Part shown: piece by piece, positions 47,783 through 51,390 of the stretch
Layout of the letters: every line of letters starts with the position of its first letter
Numbering within the stretch: the first letter of the stretch is position 1
Made by a program: the position numbers and the translations under genes
Notes under the pieces: model-generated
What the model was told of the DNA's origin: nothing
Seen by the model: the letters and a program-made list of their open reading frames with translations, nothing else
Database searches by the model: none
Origin: Pantoea sp. A4
GTDB taxonomy: Bacteria; Pseudomonadota; Gammaproteobacteria; Enterobacterales; Enterobacteriaceae
NCBI RefSeq assembly: GCF_000295955.2
Contig: NZ_ALXE01000008.1
Coordinates: forward strand, 1-51,390
Length of the DNA: 51,390 nt
Direction: 5' to 3'

Positions 47783-48849
47783 CTGTAATTCATGTTTTAG
47801 GGGCTGATATTCCCCACCATAACCAGACTGTACTGCGCTTCTTTAATGATGTGCTTAGTGAAGCTCAGCCGAGTGCTGCGCCCCGCCGCTTTATGGTGGT
47901 GAGCCGCGAGCCACAGAGCCTGTTAAGCTTCCCAGCGCTGGATATTGAAATTTTTGCCAGTAAAAAAGATCTGGCGCAGACGTTGATTGCGCGTGCCCGC
48001 GAGCGCCAACAGCGCTTCTTCTGCCACGGTCAGTTTAATCCGTGGATTTGGCTGGCGCTGCTGAGTGGCAAGATTCAGCGTGGGCAGCTGTTGTGGCACG
48101 TTTGGGGGGCCGATCTGTATGAAGATTCGCGCAGCCTGAAGTTCCGCCTGTTTTATCTGCTGCGTCGTCGCGCTCAGGGCCGTGTTGCACATGTTTTTGC
48201 CACCCAAGGCGATCGGCTCTATTACCAACAACGACATCCGAAGGTAGAGACTTCACTGCTCTATTTCCCGACGAAAATGCCTGCGGTCGCCCCACAGATG
48301 CAGGCTCGACAGGGGCCGCTGACCATTCTGTTAGGGAACTCTGGCGATGCCAGTAACCGACATATTGCCGGGCTGGAGGCCATTCATGCCCAGTTTGGCA
48401 GTGAGGTCAGGGTTGAAGTCCCGCTTGGCTACCCGCCAAATAATCACGCGTATATTGAGGAAGTGGCGGCGGCTGCACAGCGCCTGTTCCCGCTGGGCCA
48501 GGTTAACCTGCTGCGTGACAAGCTGGCCTTTGATGACTATCTGCAGCTGCTGGCGCGTTGTCAGCTGGGTTATTTCATGTTTGAACGCCAGCAGGGTATT
48601 GGCACGCTCTGTCTGCTGATTCAGGCGCATATTCCGTTCGTACTCCAGCGCAAAAACCCCTTCTGGAACGACCTTGCGGCGCAGAATCTTCCGCTGCTGT
48701 TCAGTGATGAAGCCTTAACCCCCGCGCGTATTGCCGAAGCTCAGCAACAGCTGGCGGTGTGCGATCAGCAACAGATTGCGTTTTTTGCCCCAGGCTATCT
48801 TGCGGGTTGGCGTCATGTTTTAGCGTTGTGTGAAGGAGAATCATCATGA
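47779..48849 (+). CDS. wecF: TDP-Fuc4NAc:lipid II transferase WecF (RffT)
   Basis: WecF adds the third sugar, Fuc4NAc, to complete the ECA repeat on the cytoplasmic face. The 356-residue protein is of the GT56 family ([20 protein letters not shown] at the start; [11 protein letters not shown] near 108; [11 protein letters not shown] near 193). The ATG is the one overlapping the wzxE stop; a longer frame is inside wzxE. It ends in an ATGA overlap with wzyE. Confidence 0.94.
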   Translation: MTVIHVLGADIPHHNQTVLRFFNDVLSEAQPSAAPRRFMVVSREPQSLLSFPALDIEIFASKKDLAQTLIARARERQQRFFCHGQFNPWIWLALLSGKIQRGQLLWHVWGADLYEDSRSLKFRLFYLLRRRAQGRVAHVFATQGDRLYYQQRHPKVETSLLYFPTKMPAVAPQMQARQGPLTILLGNSGDASNRHIAGLEAIHAQFGSEVRVEVPLGYPPNNHAYIEEVAAAAQRLFPLGQVNLLRDKLAFDDYLQLLARCQLGYFMFERQQGIGTLCLLIQAHIPFVLQRKNPFWNDLAAQNLPLLFSDEALTPARIAEAQQQLAVCDQQQIAFFAPGYLAGWRHVLALCEGESS

Positions 48850-50216
48850 GCCTGATGCAGTTTATTGGCCTGTTGGTGGTTTATCTGCTCTCGCTGGGGT
48901 TCATTCTGACCCTGACATGGCGTGAATTTAAACGGGTGCGCTTTAATTTCCACCTGTTTTTCACCCTGTTGTTTCTGCTGACCTTCTACTTTGGCTTCCC
49001 GCTCACCAGCGTGCTGGTGTTCCGTTTCAACGTCAACGTTGTCCCTGCGGTGAATCTGCTCGAGGCGTTACTGGGTGCAACGGCGTTCTATGCCATCTAT
49101 TACGTCAGCTATAAAGTCCGGCTCCGGCCCGCAGTGGCGGCACCCCCTCGTCCGTGGTTGCAGATGAATCGCGTAGAGACTCACCTGACCTGTGTGCTGC
49201 TGGCATTAGTGGCTATTGGCACGGTAACGGTCTTCTTTATGCATAACGGACTGCTGCTGTTCCGCCTCACGGCATACAACCAAATCTTCTCCAGCGAAGT
49301 CTCTGGTGTGGCATTGAAGCGCTTTTTCTACTTCTTTATTCCCGCCATGCTGGTGGTCTACTTCCTGAAGCCGACCTGGAAGAACTGGCTGATGTTCCTG
49401 GCGGTCACCGTTGCCTTCGGCCTGCTAACCTATGCCCTGGTGGGCGGTACGCGTGCCAATATCATCATCGCTTTTGCGCTGTTTTTGTTTATCGGGATTA
49501 CCCGAGGCTGGATCACGCTGTGGATGCTGCTGTTTGCAGGCGTGATGGCGGTGGGTGGCATGTTCTGGCTGGCGCTACGGCGCTACAACCTGGACGTGAT
49601 GGGGGAAGAAGCGGTTTATACCTTCCTCTATCTGACGCGTGACACCTTCTCGCCGTGGGAGAATCTGGGCCTGCTGCTGGAGAATTATCATAAAATTCAC
49701 TTCCAGGGCATCGCTCCGATGTGGCGGGATTTTTATGTCTTCATTCCCAGCTGGCTATGGCATGACCGGCCTTCAACGGTGCTGAACACGGCGAACTATT
49801 TCACCTGGGATGTGCTGGATAATCACTCTGGCCTGGCCATCTCACCGACCTTACTAGGTTCACTGGTGGTGATGGGCGGCGTGTTTGCGATTCCACTGGG
49901 TGCCGTTTTTGTCGGGATGATAATGAAAGGCTTTGATGCGCTGTATCAGCGCGGTCGTGAAGAGAGCAACCGCTATAGCGGAGCCATTCTGCAAAGTTTT
50001 TGCTTTGGTGCGGTGTTTAATATGATCGTGCTGGCGCGTGAGGGGCTGGATGCCTTTGGCTCACGAGTGGTGTTTTTTGCCGTGATCTTCGGGGCTTGTG
50101 TGTTGGTGGCTAAGCTACTTTACTGGCTGCTGGATTACGCGGGTGTCATTCGTGTGCGAGCAACGGCGATAACTCTGCCCGTCGCCAGCGCGGCAACTCA
50201 TGAAAAAAATGGATAA
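48846..50216 (+). CDS. wzyE: ECA polymerase WzyE
   Basis: WzyE polymerises the flipped trisaccharide units in the periplasm. The 456-residue inner-membrane protein has about 11 hydrophobic helices and a large periplasmic loop before about residue 330. [15 protein letters not shown] (about 200-214) and [16 protein letters not shown] (about 298-313) are typical of the family. Its start overlaps the wecF stop, and wecG follows after two bases. Confidence 0.94.
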   Translation: MSLMQFIGLLVVYLLSLGFILTLTWREFKRVRFNFHLFFTLLFLLTFYFGFPLTSVLVFRFNVNVVPAVNLLEALLGATAFYAIYYVSYKVRLRPAVAAPPRPWLQMNRVETHLTCVLLALVAIGTVTVFFMHNGLLLFRLTAYNQIFSSEVSGVALKRFFYFFIPAMLVVYFLKPTWKNWLMFLAVTVAFGLLTYALVGGTRANIIIAFALFLFIGITRGWITLWMLLFAGVMAVGGMFWLALRRYNLDVMGEEAVYTFLYLTRDTFSPWENLGLLLENYHKIHFQGIAPMWRDFYVFIPSWLWHDRPSTVLNTANYFTWDVLDNHSGLAISPTLLGSLVVMGGVFAIPLGAVFVGMIMKGFDALYQRGREESNRYSGAILQSFCFGAVFNMIVLAREGLDAFGSRVVFFAVIFGACVLVAKLLYWLLDYAGVIRVRATAITLPVASAATHEKNG

Positions 50217-50218
50217 CC

Positions 50219-50959
50219 ATGACGACCTCTTTTGAAAAACCACGCTTTAGTATTCGTGGCGTGGCGTTGTACGGCTTTCAAAGTACCGCGGCTTTTCTGG
50301 ATTTTCTGTTGCCTGGGGAGCAGGTACGCAGTGGCACGTTGGTAGCGATCAACGCTGAAAAGGTGCTGACCGCTGAGCGAGACAGTGAAGTGAAAGGGCT
50401 GCTGGATCACGCGGAGTTTAAGTATCCCGATGGCATCAGCATTGTGCGCTCTATTCGCAAAAAATATCCCGAGGCGCAGATTGCCCGCATAGCCGGAGCG
50501 GATTTGTGGGAAGCGCTGATGGCAAGGGCAGGAGAGCGCGGTATTCCGGTGTTTCTGATTGGCGGCAAGCCTGCGGTGCTGGATGCCACATGCGACAAAC
50601 TCCGTCAGCAGTGGGGCGTCAATATTGTCGGCACGCAGGATGGCTACTTTGCTGCTGAAGAGCGCGAAGCCCTGTTTGCCCGCATTGCTGCCAGTGGTGC
50701 GCAGATTGTTACGGTAGCGCTGGGCTCGCCGCGTCAGGAGCTGCTGATGCGTGATTGCCAGCAGTATGCGCCCGATGTGCTGTATATGGGCGTGGGCGGA
50801 ACGTACGATGCTTTTACTGGCCATGTGAAGCGCGCACCGAAAATCTGGCAGAAAATGGGGCTGGAGTGGCTCTACCGTCTGATTCAGCAACCCAGTCGCT
50901 GGCGCAGGCAGATAAAGCTACTGAAATATCTTGGCTACCATTTGCGTGGCGAACTGTGA
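50219..50959 (+). CDS. wecG: UDP-ManNAcA:lipid I transferase WecG
   Basis: WecG adds ManNAcA to GlcNAc-pyrophosphoryl-undecaprenol, making lipid II. The 246-residue WecG/TagA/CpsF-family (GT26) protein has [13 protein letters not shown] (about 42-54), YPDGISIV (about 70), [11 protein letters not shown] (about 91) and [12 protein letters not shown] (about 162-173), all family signatures. It is the last gene of the ECA operon, directly before the tRNA operon, as in E. coli. Confidence 0.95.
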   Translation: MTTSFEKPRFSIRGVALYGFQSTAAFLDFLLPGEQVRSGTLVAINAEKVLTAERDSEVKGLLDHAEFKYPDGISIVRSIRKKYPEAQIARIAGADLWEALMARAGERGIPVFLIGGKPAVLDATCDKLRQQWGVNIVGTQDGYFAAEEREALFARIAASGAQIVTVALGSPRQELLMRDCQQYAPDVLYMGVGGTYDAFTGHVKRAPKIWQKMGLEWLYRLIQQPSRWRRQIKLLKYLGYHLRGEL

Positions 50960-51067
50960 TTTTGTCGCTTATTTCAGCAATCACGGCCGCTAACGGTGGG
51001 TTTGTGTACGGTTTCGCGACGAAGTGCGCAAACTCTGAGCATACGCGATTTTTTTATAAAAAAGCAC

Positions 51068-51096
51068 TGGACAGGATCGCCCCGAGTCCTTAGTAT
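51068..51096 (+). promoter_or_regulatory. promoter of the Arg-His-Leu tRNA operon
   Basis: TGGACA (-35), a 17-base spacer and TAGTAT (-10), with an A/T-rich stretch upstream (51048-51062) that could act as an UP element. The predicted start at about 51103 lies 15 bases before the first tRNA. A G/C-rich stretch just downstream is typical of stable-RNA promoters. Confidence 0.7.
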
Positions 51097-51117
51097 GCAC
51101 ATCCGCAACGGCGCTAC

Positions 51118-51194
<77 letters not shown>

Positions 51195-51280
51195 TTAACT
51201 TGGGCGCATGAGCTTCGGTGGTAAGATTTACCGCGTTAGGCAGTGATTAGTAAGCAGTAATGTTTACGCACCAGAATTAT

Positions 51281-51357
51281 GGTGGCTATAGCTCAGTTGG
51301 TAGAGCCCTGGATTGTGATTCCAGTTGTCGTGGGTTCGAGTCCCATTAGCCACCCCA
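51281..51357 (+). tRNA. hisR: tRNA-His (anticodon GTG)
   Basis: A 77-base cloverleaf with the extra 5' G typical of tRNA-His (51281) and encoded CCA. The anticodon loop is TTGTGAT with GTG at 51315-51317, and the T loop is GTTCGAGTC. It is nearly identical to E. coli hisR. It lies 86 bases after tRNA-Arg in the same operon. Confidence 0.97.
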
Positions 51358-51372
51358 AATTTTGCTGGACAT

Positions 51373-51390
51373 GCGATGGTGGCGGAATTG
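51373..51390 (+). tRNA. leuT: tRNA-Leu, 5' fragment cut by the window end
   Basis: The last 18 bases (GCGATGGTGGCGGAATTG) match the 5' end of bacterial tRNA-Leu, and leuT follows hisR in E. coli. One base differs from the E. coli acceptor strand (T for A at position 5). The anticodon lies outside the window. Confidence 0.65.

Overview
The window is chromosomal DNA of an enterobacterium (order Enterobacterales). The genes gppA-rhlB-trxA-rho, a complete enterobacterial common antigen (ECA) operon and an Arg-His-Leu tRNA operon stand in the order known from Escherichia coli, and nearly all proteins are full-length homologues of E. coli or Salmonella proteins. A cellulose operon of the BcsO/BcsD type, and the placing of the cellulose/dctA/yhjG block directly beside ppiC-rep, fit a plant-associated relative such as Erwinia or Pantoea better than E. 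coli itself. That family-level guess is inference. No phage, insertion sequence, integrase or CRISPR array was seen.

Layout. (1) 1-11.8 kb: a cellulose operon, small ORF-bcsO-bcsQ-bcsA-bcsB-bcsC-bcsD-bcsZ, with a candidate CRP site upstream. (2) 11.9-20.2 kb: pdeK/hmsP-like phosphodiesterase, dctA, yhjJ, pdeH (yhjH) and the AsmA-family gene yhjG. (3) 20.2-22.6 kb: ppiC and rep, divergent. (4) 22.8-33.1 kb: a catecholate-siderophore block inserted between rep and gppA. It holds a FepA-like TonB receptor, iroE, iroC, iroB and iroD. (5) 33.1-38.0 kb: gppA and rhlB (minus strand), trxA and rho. (6) 38.2-51.0 kb: the ECA operon wecA-wzzE-wecB-wecC-rffG-rffH-wecD-wecE-wzxE-wecF-wzyE-wecG, mostly with overlapping or near-touching genes. 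(7) 51.1 kb to the end: a strong promoter followed by tRNA-Arg(CCG), tRNA-His(GTG) and the first 18 bases of a tRNA-Leu.

How they work together. The cellulose synthase BcsA keeps a c-di-GMP-binding PilZ domain, and two EAL phosphodiesterases that remove c-di-GMP lie just downstream. Synthesis machinery and likely off-switches therefore share one locus. BcsO and BcsD are expected to form an intracellular scaffold for the synthase. The siderophore block supplies C-glucosylation of enterobactin (IroB), export (IroC), uptake (FepA-like receptor), and periplasmic and cytoplasmic esterases (IroE, IroD). No enterobactin synthesis genes lie in the window. The ECA operon makes, flips, polymerises and length-controls the GlcNAc-ManNAcA-Fuc4NAc repeat.

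Most noteworthy points: the salmochelin-type genes are paired with a receptor that resembles FepA rather than IroN and are arranged unlike the classical iroBCDE-iroN cluster; IroC has one degenerate and one canonical composite ATP site; strong terminators flank iroE; a small BcsR-like ORF may lead the cellulose operon; and an 8-G tract lies inside bcsB. None of these amounts to a clearly new system, but the rearranged iro block is the best candidate for closer study.
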